From: Sandaracinus sp.
Lineage (GTDB): Bacteria > Myxococcota_A > Polyangia > Polyangiales > Houyiibacteriaceae
Reading direction: 5' to 3'
Assembly (NCBI GenBank): GCA_002699025.1
Contig: PABA01000130.1
Span: 1-50,623 of the forward strand
DNA: 50,623 nt
Shown: piece after piece, positions 34,190-43,158 of the stretch
Numbering within the stretch: the stretch's first letter is position 1
How the letters are laid out: each line of letters opens with the position of its first letter
The notes under the pieces: generated by a model
What the model saw: the letters and a program-made list of their open reading frames with translations, nothing else
Database searches by the model: none
What the model was told of the DNA's origin: nothing
Position numbers and translations under genes: made by a program

Positions 34190-34810
34190 TCAGAGGCGCT
34201 TCGAGTAGTACTCGACGATGAGCTGCATCTCGACCGGGAAGGGCACGGCGTCCTTGGTCGGGAGCTCGGCCATGCTCGCCACGAGCTTCTCCTCGTCGAA
34301 GCGCATCCACTCGGGGCGCTGCAGGGAGATCTTCTCGAGCGACTCCTTCACGATCGCGAGCTCCTTCGACTTGTCGCGGACGGTGATCTCGTCACCGACG
34401 GAGACGCGGAAGGAGGGGATGTCCACGCGCTTGCCGTTCACGCGGATGTGGCGGTGCCGCACGAGCTGACGGGCGGCCGGGATGGTCGGCGCGAAGCCGG
34501 CGCGGAAGACGGCGTTGTCGAGGCGACGCTCGAGGAACTCGAGGAGCTTGTCCGGCGTCGGCGCCTTGTCGCGCTTGGCCTCGACGAAGAGGCGGCGGAA
34601 CTGCTTCTCGGTGAGGCCGTAGTTGAAGCGGAGCTTCTGCTTCTCGACGAGCTGCTTCTTGAAGTCCGACTCGCGGCGGCGGCGAGCGTTGCGGGGGCCA
34701 TGCTCGCCGGGCGGGTAGGCCCGCTCCCACATGGTCTTCCGCGAGAGGCCGGGGAGGTCGATCCCCAGGGCGCGCATCTTCTTCACGCGCGGTCCGGTAT
34801 AACGCGACAT
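34190..34810 (-). CDS. rpsD: 30S ribosomal protein S4
   Basis: A 206-aa S4. MSRYTGPRVKKMRALGIDLP at the start, the RNA-binding S4 domain with RRLDNAVFRAGFAPTIPAARQLVRH, and VNGKRVDIPSFRVSVGDEI are diagnostic. It is the zinc-free form (no N-terminal Cys cluster). On the minus strand an aggagaa Shine-Dalgarno lies 8 nt before the ATG. It stands alone here rather than in the rpsM-rpsK-rpsD-rpoA operon. S4 often represses its own synthesis, but I see no clear autoregulatory pseudoknot. Confidence 0.98.
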   Translation of the reverse strand: MSRYTGPRVKKMRALGIDLPGLSRKTMWERAYPPGEHGPRNARRRRESDFKKQLVEKQKLRFNYGLTEKQFRRLFVEAKRDKAPTPDKLLEFLERRLDNAVFRAGFAPTIPAARQLVRHRHIRVNGKRVDIPSFRVSVGDEITVRDKSKELAIVKESLEKISLQRPEWMRFDEEKLVASMAELPTKDAVPFPVEMQLIVEYYSKRL

Positions 34811-35007
34811 CTTCGATGTTCTCCTGATGAGGCACGCGGACGCCGACGTGGCGCCCACGGAGAGCGAGGAAACGGGTTCCCCGCGAAATCTGGACCGAGC
34901 CCTTTAGCCGGAAGCGTGGGGGGCGTCAAACCGGGCACGGGGGGGCCGGCCGGCGTGGAGGCGAGCCGGCAGCGCCCGCTCGAGGTCGGCGCGCTCGAGG
35001 CCGACGC

Positions 35008-35102
35008 GCTCGCGGTCGGCGTGCTCGCGGTCGGCGTGCTCGCGGTCGGCGTGCTCGCGGTCGGCGTGCTCGCGGTCGGCTGGCTCGCGGTCCGCTGGCT
35101 CA
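35008..35102. repeat. 15-bp tandem array overlapping a stop codon
   Basis: Six tandem 15-bp units, gctcgcggtcggcgt: four exact copies from 35008 to 35067, then two variants (35068-35082 and 35083-35097). The next bases, gctca, include the stop codon (tca, 35100-35102) of the leftward lipoprotein gene. A degenerate unit precedes 35008. Although the period is a multiple of three, it lies outside any gene with protein-like sequence. Confidence 0.9.
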
Positions 35103-36056
35103 GCGGACGACGTGGATCAGCTCCCCGGCCTCGCCCGCGGGCCCCTCCACGCTCTGCCCGGCGAAGAGCGCCTGGACGCACTGGGCCACCGGGTCGTCCT
35201 CCTCGAGCCCCCGCGGCGCGACCGTGAGCGCCCCCTCGGCGTCCCAGCTCGCCGCGAGCCCCATCGGCGCGGCGAGCCCGCAGGCGAGGAGGGCCTCGCG
35301 CTCCCCGTCGAGGAGCCCCCGGACGGCGGCCTCGACGTCGATCTCCTCGCTCGGGAGCTCCACGGGGACCTCCCGATCGACGACCTCCCCGCCGCGGGCC
35401 TGCTCGAGCCGCACGCGCAGGCGGGCGAAGGTGCGCCGGTCGGCCTCGTCGAAGATCCAGCCGCGCCCGCAGAGGTAGCCCCGCGCCTCCGGCTCCTCGA
35501 CGCGGTCGAGGAGCTCGTCGAGCGACACCACGAAGCCGCCCCGCCCCTCGTCGAGGGCCATCTGCAGGGGCCAGTTCACGCCTCGGACGTTCCACTCGTC
35601 GCAGGGCGGCGGCGTGTAGCCCCCGCGCCCGTGGACGGAGAGGAGGGCCTCCTCGAAGGGGGCCGTCGAGAGGAAACGGTACTCGAGCTCTCCGATGAAG
35701 AAGCGGGCGCGGATGCCCTCGATCCGCGACTCGTCATCGGTGGCGATGGCCACGCCGGACTGGTGCTCGCGGCTCGCGTCGTTCGGTGCGGCCTCGCCCC
35801 CGCTCGTGCCTTCGTCCTCCACGAGGATGGTCGTCCTTCGATGCTCGCGGATGCAGGTGTGGCCACCGCAGATGTAGCGGACGGTGTTTCCGCACCCCCG
35901 GACCTCGATCAGGCCCGCGCCGAGATGCTCCCAGTCCGAGTCACGGGCCGGGCAGCCGGTCTCGGTCTCGAAGCGCCGCTGGACCGTGGTGAGCGGGGAG
36001 CAGGCGCCCACGAGGACGAGACTCGTGCAGACGAAGAGCAGGAATCGCGACGGCAT
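35100..36056 (-). CDS. Unknown lipoprotein with Cys-rich N-terminal domain
   Basis: A 318-aa protein from the ATG at 36056, giving the signal peptide LLFVCTSLVLVGAC (Cys19). The mature N-terminus has FETETGCPARDSDWEHLGAG and RGCGNTVRYICGGHTC, a Cys pattern that recurs in myxobacterial lipoproteins. A longer alpha/beta region follows, with the pattern EALLACGLAAPMGLAASWDA near the end. No known fold. It diverges from the DUF5916 gene and is the second gene whose stop codon overlaps a tandem array. Confidence 0.68.
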   Translation of the reverse strand: MPSRFLLFVCTSLVLVGACSPLTTVQRRFETETGCPARDSDWEHLGAGLIEVRGCGNTVRYICGGHTCIREHRRTTILVEDEGTSGGEAAPNDASREHQSGVAIATDDESRIEGIRARFFIGELEYRFLSTAPFEEALLSVHGRGGYTPPPCDEWNVRGVNWPLQMALDEGRGGFVVSLDELLDRVEEPEARGYLCGRGWIFDEADRRTFARLRVRLEQARGGEVVDREVPVELPSEEIDVEAAVRGLLDGEREALLACGLAAPMGLAASWDAEGALTVAPRGLEEDDPVAQCVQALFAGQSVEGPAGEAGELIHVVR

Positions 36057-36148
36057 CGAGCCGCGCACCCTAACCGCCGCTTGCCTCGCGCGCGTCCCAC
36101 ATTCAGAGGAAGCGGCGGCCTCCGCCCCCCGTACCCCTTCTCGCCGCC

Positions 36149-38401
36149 GTGCGCGCCCTCGCCCCGCTCCTCTTCGCTCCCCTCGTGGCCGCCGCCCTCG
36201 CGGCCGCCTTCACGACGCCCGCCGTCGCGCAGGACGCGCCGCGTCGCACGCTCGAGGTCCGCCCGCGCCGCGCCGAGCCCATCCGCATCGACGGCCGCCT
36301 CGACGAGCCCATCTGGGAGGAGGCCGAGGAGGCCACCGGCTTCGTCGAGCGCCGCCCCCTCACGGGCCAGCCGGCCCCCGCCCGCACCCGCTTCCGCGTC
36401 CTCTACGACCCCGAGGCCCTCTACGTCGGCGTCGTCTGCGAGCTCCTCCCGGGCGAGACCCCCCGCGGCGTCGAGATGACCCGCGACGACTTCCGCCTCT
36501 TCAGCGACGACGCCATCAGCCTGAAGTTCGACGTCCGCCACGACCGCCGCAACACCGTCGGCTTCGCCACCAACCCCGCCGGCGCCCAGCTCGACTACGT
36601 CGCCGTCGACAACGGCACCTCCTTCCGCCGCGAGTTCGACGCCGTCTGGGAGGTCGCCACCTCCGTCCGCGAAGGCGCCTGGGTCGCCGAGTTCCGCATC
36701 CCCGTCGCCGCCCTCGGCCTGGCCCCCACGGAGGGTGCGCGCGTGCTCGGCTTCAACGTCACCCGCGACCACAACCACCGGCGCGCCACCTACGACTGGA
36801 ACGCCATCCCCCTCGAGTTCGGCGCCACCTCCGCGCTGCACTACGGCGAGCTCCGCGGCATGGAGGGCATGGCCGGCGGCCGCCCGCTCATCCTCATCCC
36901 CTACCTGCTCGGCGCCTGGCGCGAGGGCGACGAGAGCCGCCCGCCCCGCGGCTCGCCCTGGACCCTCGGCGCCGGCCTCGACGCCCGCGTACGCCTCGCC
37001 GACGACGTCTGGGGCGAGCTGACCACGCTCACCGACTTCGCCCAGGTCGACCTCGACGACCCGGCCGTGAACCTCGACCGCTTCCCGCTCTTCTTTCCCG
37101 AGCGCCGCCCCTTCTTCCTCAGCGGCCTCGACGTCTTCGAGTTCGGCCTCGAGGCCGTCGCCCAGCCCTTCTTCTCGCGCCGCATCGGCCTCGACGAGGG
37201 CCGCGACGAGATCCCGATGCTCGCCGGCGCGAAGGTCTACGGTCGCGCGCCCCTCTCGGAGCGCACCTCGCTCAGCTTCGGCGTCCTGAACGCGCTCACG
37301 GGCGGCGACCTCTTCGGCGACGCGCCCCTCACGAACGACTCGGTCGCGCGCCTCCGCCTGAACGTCGGCGAGGCCTCCTACGTGGGCGGCATCGCGACCG
37401 TCCACTGGGTCGACGGCGCCCGCACGCGGCCCGAGACCACCGCCGGCGCCGACTTCCGCCTCCGCGCCGCCGAGGGCCAGCGCCTGCAGATCGACGGCTT
37501 CTTCGCCGGCACCTTCGCCGAGCGCGCGGCCGAGCCGGAGGACGAGATGGCGCCCCCGCCGCCCCTCGAGAGCGTGCGCTCCGCCGCCGGCCAGCTCGCC
37601 GTGCGCTGGCGCGGCGCCGCCTTCCGCCCGAGCGCCTCGCTCCTCTGGGTCGACGCGGAGTTCGATCCCGCCGTCGGCTTCGTGCGCCGCCGCGGCGTCG
37701 CCCAGGCCAACGCCACGATCCAGTACCAGCACCGCACCTCCACCTACGGGCTCGAGGCCGTCGACCTCTACCTGCGCGGCACGCAGGAGCTCGAGCAGGA
37801 CCTGAGCGGGAGCCTCGGCCGCAACGTGAACGCCGAGCTCGCCCTCGGCTGGGTCGCCGGCGGCTACCTCTACCTGCGCGCCGACTGGGACGAGAAGGTC
37901 GTGCGCGAGGCCTTCGAGGTCGCCGGGCGCGAGGTCCCCGCCGGCGTCTACCGCGGCCCGCGCGTCTTCGCCGGCTTCAGCCGCCCCGACACCGTGAACC
38001 CGGCCTTCTCCATCGACTACTTCGGCGAGGGCAGCTACTTCGGCGGCGTCCAGCAGACCGTCAGCGGGACCTTCAGCGCCTACGCCTCGCGCTTCTTCCG
38101 CTTCGCCCTGAGCGGCGCCGGGTCGTTCGTCCGCCTCCCGAACGAGGAGCCCTTCGTGGCGGCGACCGGCGCGGCCTCGTTCACCGTCGCGCCGACGACC
38201 ACGCTGCAGATGGACGGCGTCTTCCAGATCAACAACGTCGCCGGCTCGCTGGTCACGCTGGCGCGGCTCCGCTGGCGCTACGTGCCCGGGAGCGACCTCT
38301 TCGTCGTCTACCGCGAGCAGCGGCCCTACGGCGGCGGGACCGTCGAGCGGGAGCGGCGCCTCACGGTGAAGCTGACCTACCGCTACGACGCGCTGCTCTG
38401 A
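36149..38401 (+). CDS. DUF5916-type outer-membrane protein with CBM9-like domain
   Basis: A 750-aa exported protein starting with GTG (36149). Signal peptide LAAAFTTPAVAQA-type cleavage near residue 28. An N-terminal carbohydrate-binding family 9-like domain (IRIDGRLDEPIWEEAEEATG, FRVLYDPEALYVGVVCELLP) is followed by a long beta-rich part (VDLDDPAVNLDRFPLFFPER, FLSGLDVFEFGLE) and ends in strands finishing KLTYRYDALL, as in outer-membrane barrels that end with an aromatic or Leu. This order is the DUF5916 architecture. Sugar-binding or uptake is possible; not proven. Confidence 0.83.
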   Translation: MRALAPLLFAPLVAAALAAAFTTPAVAQDAPRRTLEVRPRRAEPIRIDGRLDEPIWEEAEEATGFVERRPLTGQPAPARTRFRVLYDPEALYVGVVCELLPGETPRGVEMTRDDFRLFSDDAISLKFDVRHDRRNTVGFATNPAGAQLDYVAVDNGTSFRREFDAVWEVATSVREGAWVAEFRIPVAALGLAPTEGARVLGFNVTRDHNHRRATYDWNAIPLEFGATSALHYGELRGMEGMAGGRPLILIPYLLGAWREGDESRPPRGSPWTLGAGLDARVRLADDVWGELTTLTDFAQVDLDDPAVNLDRFPLFFPERRPFFLSGLDVFEFGLEAVAQPFFSRRIGLDEGRDEIPMLAGAKVYGRAPLSERTSLSFGVLNALTGGDLFGDAPLTNDSVARLRLNVGEASYVGGIATVHWVDGARTRPETTAGADFRLRAAEGQRLQIDGFFAGTFAERAAEPEDEMAPPPPLESVRSAAGQLAVRWRGAAFRPSASLLWVDAEFDPAVGFVRRRGVAQANATIQYQHRTSTYGLEAVDLYLRGTQELEQDLSGSLGRNVNAELALGWVAGGYLYLRADWDEKVVREAFEVAGREVPAGVYRGPRVFAGFSRPDTVNPAFSIDYFGEGSYFGGVQQTVSGTFSAYASRFFRFALSGAGSFVRLPNEEPFVAATGAASFTVAPTTTLQMDGVFQINNVAGSLVTLARLRWRYVPGSDLFVVYREQRPYGGGTVERERRLTVKLTYRYDALL

Positions 38402-38507
38402 GACCGAAGAGGGTGGCGGAGCGTGGAGCGGTCGTCCGGTCGCGGGGCGCGCCTGACGCGCGGGCACCGGAGACGCGGCGTCATCCCGCGCTCCTCCTCC
38501 GCGCGCC

Positions 38508-38903
38508 TCACTCCTCCTCGCGGATGGACGCCACGTTCTCCTCCCAGTGCCGACCGTCGAAGGGCGCGATCGTCCAGTCGCCGAGGCCCTGCTCGGCGAC
38601 CTCGTCCAGGCAGCGCACGTTCACGTCGAAGCCGCCCGGGTGCGAGCGCGGCACGTACCAGGGCGCGCAGCCGCAGCGCCAGCAGAAGTGGTGCTTCGCC
38701 GTGCCCGTGCCGAAGGTGTAGGTCTCGAGCGCGTCCTCGTCGCCCTCGAGCACCTCGAAGCGATCTGCCGGCACGATGAGGTGGAGGTAGCCCTTCTTCG
38801 TGCAGATCGAGCAGTTGCACTCGATGGCCTCGCGCGCCTCGAGGTGCACCCGGAAGCGGAGCGCGCCGCAGTGGCAGCCGCCGTCGAGGAAGAACGCGCT
38901 CAC
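38508..38903 (-). CDS. GFA/CENP-V family zinc protein
   Basis: A 131-aa protein of the glutathione-dependent formaldehyde-activating family: GGCHCGALRFRV near the start, CNCSICTKKGYLHLIVP, and FCWRCGC. All zinc-binding Cys are present. The start is a GTG (38903) overlapping by 4 bp the stop of the preceding membrane protein gene, so the two are coupled. The family's true biochemical role in bacteria is unclear. Confidence 0.87.
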   Translation of the reverse strand: MSAFFLDGGCHCGALRFRVHLEAREAIECNCSICTKKGYLHLIVPADRFEVLEGDEDALETYTFGTGTAKHHFCWRCGCAPWYVPRSHPGGFDVNVRCLDEVAEQGLGDWTIAPFDGRHWEENVASIREEE

Positions 38904-40174
38904 TCCGCGGCCTCGGCCGGCGCGGCCTCGGGGGGCGCGACGGGCGCCGGCATCACGGCCGCCGCGTCGGAGACCGGGCGGAGCGTCTCCGGGTCGAGCG
39001 CGAGGAGGGCCGCCTCGGTCCAGGCCCAGACCTTCGCGCCATCGCTCGCCGCGCCGCGCAGCCCGGGGAGCGAGACCGCCTCGTCGCTCCCGACGCGCCA
39101 GAGCCGGGCCCCGTCGCGGCTCACGTGCCCCCCGGCGAGGGCGAGCGCCGCGTCGAAGGCGCCCGCCGCCACCCGAACGCCGCGCCCGTCGAAGAGCCCC
39201 TCCGCCGTGGGGAGGAGCCCGTCGAAGCCGAAGGGCCGCGCCGCCGGCAGGGAGGCCTCGGCCACCGGCAGCGGTCGCCCGCCGACCGGCGCGTGGTCCC
39301 GAACGCGCTGGAGCGCGAGCTCGCCCGCCGGCGTGCGGATCGCGAGCAGGTCGTCGCCCCCGTCGCGGCCGCAGCCGAGCAGGTGGATCGGCGCGCCGTC
39401 GCCGTGGGTCGCGACGCCGCCGTCCGCCCAGAGCCGGAAGCCCCGCGCGTCGCCCGCGTAGACGGCCCGCCCGGTCGCGCACCAGCCGTGGTCCGTGGAC
39501 GCGACCCGCTCGGCCTCGCCCGCCTCGAGCCGGTAGAGCCCGCCGTCGCCGGGCGCGATCCACAGCGTGCCCGCCACGACCGCCGCGCCCCGGGGTGCGT
39601 CCCCCGTGGGCAGCTCGACCCGGGCGCGCTCCTCGCCGTCCTCGAGCGCGAGCGCGATGACCTCGACGGGCTCGCCGCCGAGCAGCACGAAGAGCTCGTC
39701 CTCCCCGAGCCGCAGCGGCCGCGGGCCGAAGGGGGGGAGCCCCTCCGGGTTCTCGTCGGGCGTCTCGTAGGTGCCCCGCCCGCCACGCCAGCGGAAGGGC
39801 CCGTCCGGCGCGAAGGCGTGCACCTCCGCGTAGCCGCGCGCCTCGCGCGCGAGGAGGTACACGCCGCCCTCGTCCGCGACCAGCCCCGGCTCCTCCGCCA
39901 CGCCGAAGAGCGCCTCGGACCAGTCCTGGGCGCCGTCCTCGCGCTCGCGGACGAGGTGCACGTAGCCGCGCTCCTCGAAGCCACGCCGGAGCGTGTAGGC
40001 CACGCCCGCGCCGCTCGGCGCCACCGCCATGAGCGGCCCGTCGGGCTCCCGATTGGCGAACCACATGGAGAGCGCGAAGGTGACGAGCGAGCCGATCAGG
40101 AGCAGCAGCCCGAAGGCCACGAAGCGCCCGCGGACGCGGCCACGCGGCGCGGAGTCGGAGGAGGCGTCGGCCAC
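38900..40174 (-). CDS. Membrane-anchored beta-propeller-like protein
   Basis: A 424-aa protein with one N-terminal TM (FVAFGLLLLIGSLVTFALSMWF) and a large outer domain. The domain has repeated units of the type PLMAVAPSGAGVAYTL, GLVADEGGVYLLAREARGY and ALRLGEDELFVLL. Each pairs a short strand with a value-like phrase, as in WD/PQQ-like propellers; a fold assignment is tentative. The start is uncertain between GTGs at 40174 and 40210, neither with a good ribosome site. The C-terminus is Ala/Pro/Glu-rich. It is coupled to the GFA gene. Function unknown. Confidence 0.65.
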   Translation of the reverse strand: MADASSDSAPRGRVRGRFVAFGLLLLIGSLVTFALSMWFANREPDGPLMAVAPSGAGVAYTLRRGFEERGYVHLVREREDGAQDWSEALFGVAEEPGLVADEGGVYLLAREARGYAEVHAFAPDGPFRWRGGRGTYETPDENPEGLPPFGPRPLRLGEDELFVLLGGEPVEVIALALEDGEERARVELPTGDAPRGAAVVAGTLWIAPGDGGLYRLEAGEAERVASTDHGWCATGRAVYAGDARGFRLWADGGVATHGDGAPIHLLGCGRDGGDDLLAIRTPAGELALQRVRDHAPVGGRPLPVAEASLPAARPFGFDGLLPTAEGLFDGRGVRVAAGAFDAALALAGGHVSRDGARLWRVGSDEAVSLPGLRGAASDGAKVWAWTEAALLALDPETLRPVSDAAAVMPAPVAPPEAAPAEAAE

Positions 40175-40274
40175 GGCGAGTAGGTAGCGCCACCGCTCCG
40201 CCGGGGCCACCGCTCGCCGCGGGCCCCGACCGATCGCGTCCCCGCGGCGTACGCCGGAGCCCGAGCGTCCGCGG

Positions 40275-42539
40275 CTACTCCGGGCGCTGCGTGCCGACGT
40301 AGCCGAGGGCGCGGAGCTGGGCGTCCGTCTCCGGGTCGATCTCCGTGGTCTCCGCCTCGGCCCGAGGCATGGTGTGACCCGCCTGGGCGAGGCCGAGCAT
40401 GCCGCGGAGCCAGCGCACGGCGAGGGGGCGCTCGGCCGCGAGGTCGCGCTCCTCGCCCGGGTCCTCCGCGAGGTCGTGGAGCATCCAGCGCCGGTGCGTC
40501 CGCTGGATGAGCTTCCAGCGCCCGACCACGACCGCCCGCCAGCCCTCCATGAAGCCCGCGATGCGCGCCCGCGGCGCGTCGCTCGTCTCCCCGCGGAGGA
40601 GCGGCAGGAGCGAGCGCCCGGGGAGCCCCTCGGGGCGCGCGTCCGCGTCGAGGCCGAGCGCGTCGTAGGCCGTCGGCGCGACGTCCACGAGCCCGACCGC
40701 CCCGGGCACGCGCGCCGAGCCGTCCGTCAGCCCCGGCACGCGCATCACCAGCGGCACGTGGAGCAGCTCCTCGTAGAGCGTGTGCCCGTGGCCGACGCTC
40801 TCGTGGTCGAAGAATTCCTCGCCGTGGTCCGCCGTGAAGACGACCAGGGTCTCCTCCGCGAGGCCGCGCCGCGCGAGCCCGTCGAGGATCGAGGCGAAGT
40901 GCGTGTCGTGGTAGGTGATCTCGCCGTCGTAGAGGGCCTCGAGGCGCTGCCGGTCTCGCGCGTTCACGCGCAGCGTGCCGGCCTTGATCTTCTCGAGCAG
41001 CTCCCGGTCGCGGCGGAAGTCCACGGGGCCGTCGTAGGGGCCCGGGTCGTACTCCTCGATCAGCTCGTCCGGGGGGATGTAGGGCACGTGCGGATCGATG
41101 GTGTGCACGTAGAGGAAGAAGGGGCGGTCCTCGGGGCGCGCGTCGAGCCACTCGAGGACGTCGGCGGCGACGAAGCGCGCGGCCGAGCGGCGGCCCTCGC
41201 GGATGTAGTTGCGCCAGGTGGTCCAGCCCTGCTCGAAGCCGAACTTGTCCGAGACGTAGCCGTTGCAGACGAAGGCGCCGGTGTGGAACCCGGCCTCGCG
41301 GAGCGTCTCGCTCATCATCTCGACGGCGCGCGGGAGCACGGCCTCGCCGCCGGTGGCCGTGTGCTGCCAGGGGAGCAAGCCGCTGAGGAGGGTCGCGACC
41401 GAGGGCTTGGTCCAGTTCTCCTGCGCCCAGCCGTGCTCGAAGACGGCGGCCTCGCGGACCCAGCGGTCGAGGCCGGGCGTGCGGACGCGCGTGTCCGGGT
41501 TCCAGGGGGAGAGCTTGTCGGCGCGGACCGTGTCGACGAGGTAGACGAGGACGTTGCGGGCGGGGGGCGCGGCGGCGAGGGCGGGCGCGGCGTCCGCGAG
41601 GGTGACGACGCGGGGGCGGGCGAGGTCGAGGTCGGCGCGGGCGCCGAGCTCGAGGCGGACGAGCTGGCCGGCGAGCGGGCCGAGATCGACGTCGAGCTCG
41701 CCTTCGTGGCGGCCGAGGTCGACGGGCTCGGCGCCGTCCCGGGCGGCGCGGAGCGTGAGCGCACCGCCCTGGGCGACGCCGCGGAGGCGCGCGCCCTCGG
41801 GGACGACCATCGCGTAGCCGAGGCGGAGCCCGGCCGGGAGCTGGAGCGCGTCGCCGGCCGCGAGGACGGGCGGCGGGTCGTCGGGCGCCGCGCCTTCGTC
41901 GTCGCTCTCGGCGGGCGCCGCGCCGGGGCTCAGGCGCATCCAGTCGAGGGCGATGCCCGCGCGGAAGCCGTCGTCGCGGCCGCGCTCGGGGACGCGGAGT
42001 TGGAGCGCGTGCTCGCCGGGCTCGAGGGCGTCGAGGGCCACGGTGACGGTGTCGAAGGAGCCGTCCGTCGGGAGGCGATCGTGGTGGACCGTGTCGCCGT
42101 CGAGGTAGACGGTGAGGCGGCCGTCGCCGAAGGCGCGGGCGCGGAGGCGGAGGACGTGGGGGCCGGCCTCGGCGACCGGGAGGATCACCTCGCCGGTCAC
42201 GCCCTCGATGAGGGTGGTGCTGACCTCGCCGAAGGTGTGGCTCCCGTCCGTGCGCGTCCGCCAACCGCCGAGCGTGTACTTGGCCGCGCCGGGGGTGCCG
42301 AAGTCGACGAGGAGCGCGTCCCCCTCGGCGAGCTCCGCGCGGGCGACGTGGCGGGCGAGATCGAAGTGCATGCGCTCGTGGGCGGGTGTGGCCTCTTCGG
42401 CAGGCTCCGCCCGCCCCTCGTCGCCCGACCTCTCTGCACGCTCTTCCCCGCGCGACGCCGAAGTCGGCTCCTCTGGCGCGTCGTCGTCGCAAGCCAGCGC
42501 ACCGAGGAGGAGGAGCGCGATCGGGGTCCAGCGCCGCAT
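40275..42539 (-). CDS. Sulfatase-like phosphatase/transferase lipoprotein
   Basis: A 754-aa exported protein; signal peptide ALLLLGALAC (Cys17). The N-terminal 300 residues are a beta-rich, Asp/Glu/Ala-rich region (a jelly-roll-like LEPGEHALQLRVPERG). The C-terminal domain is of the alkaline phosphatase/sulfatase superfamily: VLVYLVDTVRADKLSPW (metal Asp), NWTKPSVATLLSGLLPWQH (nucleophile region), FTADHGEEFFDHESVGHGHTLYEE. The formylglycine CxPxR of true sulfatases is replaced by TKPSV, so Thr would be the nucleophile, as in phosphoethanolamine transferases. The 249 bp upstream of it hold no gene. Confidence 0.82.
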   Translation of the reverse strand: MRRWTPIALLLLGALACDDDAPEEPTSASRGEERAERSGDEGRAEPAEEATPAHERMHFDLARHVARAELAEGDALLVDFGTPGAAKYTLGGWRTRTDGSHTFGEVSTTLIEGVTGEVILPVAEAGPHVLRLRARAFGDGRLTVYLDGDTVHHDRLPTDGSFDTVTVALDALEPGEHALQLRVPERGRDDGFRAGIALDWMRLSPGAAPAESDDEGAAPDDPPPVLAAGDALQLPAGLRLGYAMVVPEGARLRGVAQGGALTLRAARDGAEPVDLGRHEGELDVDLGPLAGQLVRLELGARADLDLARPRVVTLADAAPALAAAPPARNVLVYLVDTVRADKLSPWNPDTRVRTPGLDRWVREAAVFEHGWAQENWTKPSVATLLSGLLPWQHTATGGEAVLPRAVEMMSETLREAGFHTGAFVCNGYVSDKFGFEQGWTTWRNYIREGRRSAARFVAADVLEWLDARPEDRPFFLYVHTIDPHVPYIPPDELIEEYDPGPYDGPVDFRRDRELLEKIKAGTLRVNARDRQRLEALYDGEITYHDTHFASILDGLARRGLAEETLVVFTADHGEEFFDHESVGHGHTLYEELLHVPLVMRVPGLTDGSARVPGAVGLVDVAPTAYDALGLDADARPEGLPGRSLLPLLRGETSDAPRARIAGFMEGWRAVVVGRWKLIQRTHRRWMLHDLAEDPGEERDLAAERPLAVRWLRGMLGLAQAGHTMPRAEAETTEIDPETDAQLRALGYVGTQRPE

Positions 42540-42788
42540 GCCCGCCGATGTACCACGACCCGATCGGGCGAGCCCGGCCTCACGGCCACGGCTTCGGAGT
42601 CGAAGACGCCTTCGGCGGCCTGCGCCAGCCCCACCCATGCGACCCTGGTCTCCCCCGCCGGGGGCCTCGCCGGATTCCCCGAATCCGGCTCAGCGCGCGA
42701 CCGGAGGGCGCGCGCTCTGTCACGCGCCCCGCTGTCGTTCGTCATGCCGAGCGAGGCCCGGAGGACGGGCCCGAAAGGAGCCGAGACG

Positions 42789-43154
42789 ATGATCGAGTTC
42801 TTCCGTGCGGGCGGCTGGCCCATGTTCCTGGTGCTGGCCTTCGGGGTCCTCACCTTCGGCGCCGCCGTCGCGCTCGCGCGCCGTCCGAAGGAGGAGACCG
42901 TGGGCATGGTGCGCGCCATGAGCGTCGCGACCGTCTTCGCCGTGCTGAGCGGCATCGCCGCCGACCTCGCCGCCGTCTTCACGCACGTGCCCAACCATCC
43001 CGAGTGGGCCGAGAGCCCCGACATGCCGCTGATCGTGATGATCGGCCTCGGCGAGGCCCTCGCGCCGGCGATCCTCGGCTTCTCGCTGCTGGCCCTGGCC
43101 TGGATGGTGGCCGCCGTCGGCGTGCGGCGTCTCGCGGCGGCCGCGGCGGCGTGA
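42789..43154 (+). CDS. Small three-TM membrane protein, MotA/ExbB-like
   Basis: A 121-aa membrane protein with three TM segments: MFLVLAFGVLTFGAAVALA, ATVFAVLSGIAADLAAVF and AILGFSLLALAWMVAAVGV. The N-terminus MIEFFRAGGWPMF resembles the first segment of ExbB/TolQ/MotA proteins, but it is far shorter and the family link is tentative. It precedes an ECF sigma factor gene by 4 bp, so it is probably in the same operon. Confidence 0.6.
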   Translation: MIEFFRAGGWPMFLVLAFGVLTFGAAVALARRPKEETVGMVRAMSVATVFAVLSGIAADLAAVFTHVPNHPEWAESPDMPLIVMIGLGEALAPAILGFSLLALAWMVAAVGVRRLAAAAAA

Positions 43155-43158
43155 CGGC

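Noticed and set aside
34990-35100. Coding use of the 15-bp array (pentapeptide repeats)
   Set aside because: Frames through it have no start, ribosome site or other protein-like sequence, and it lies outside the flanking gene.
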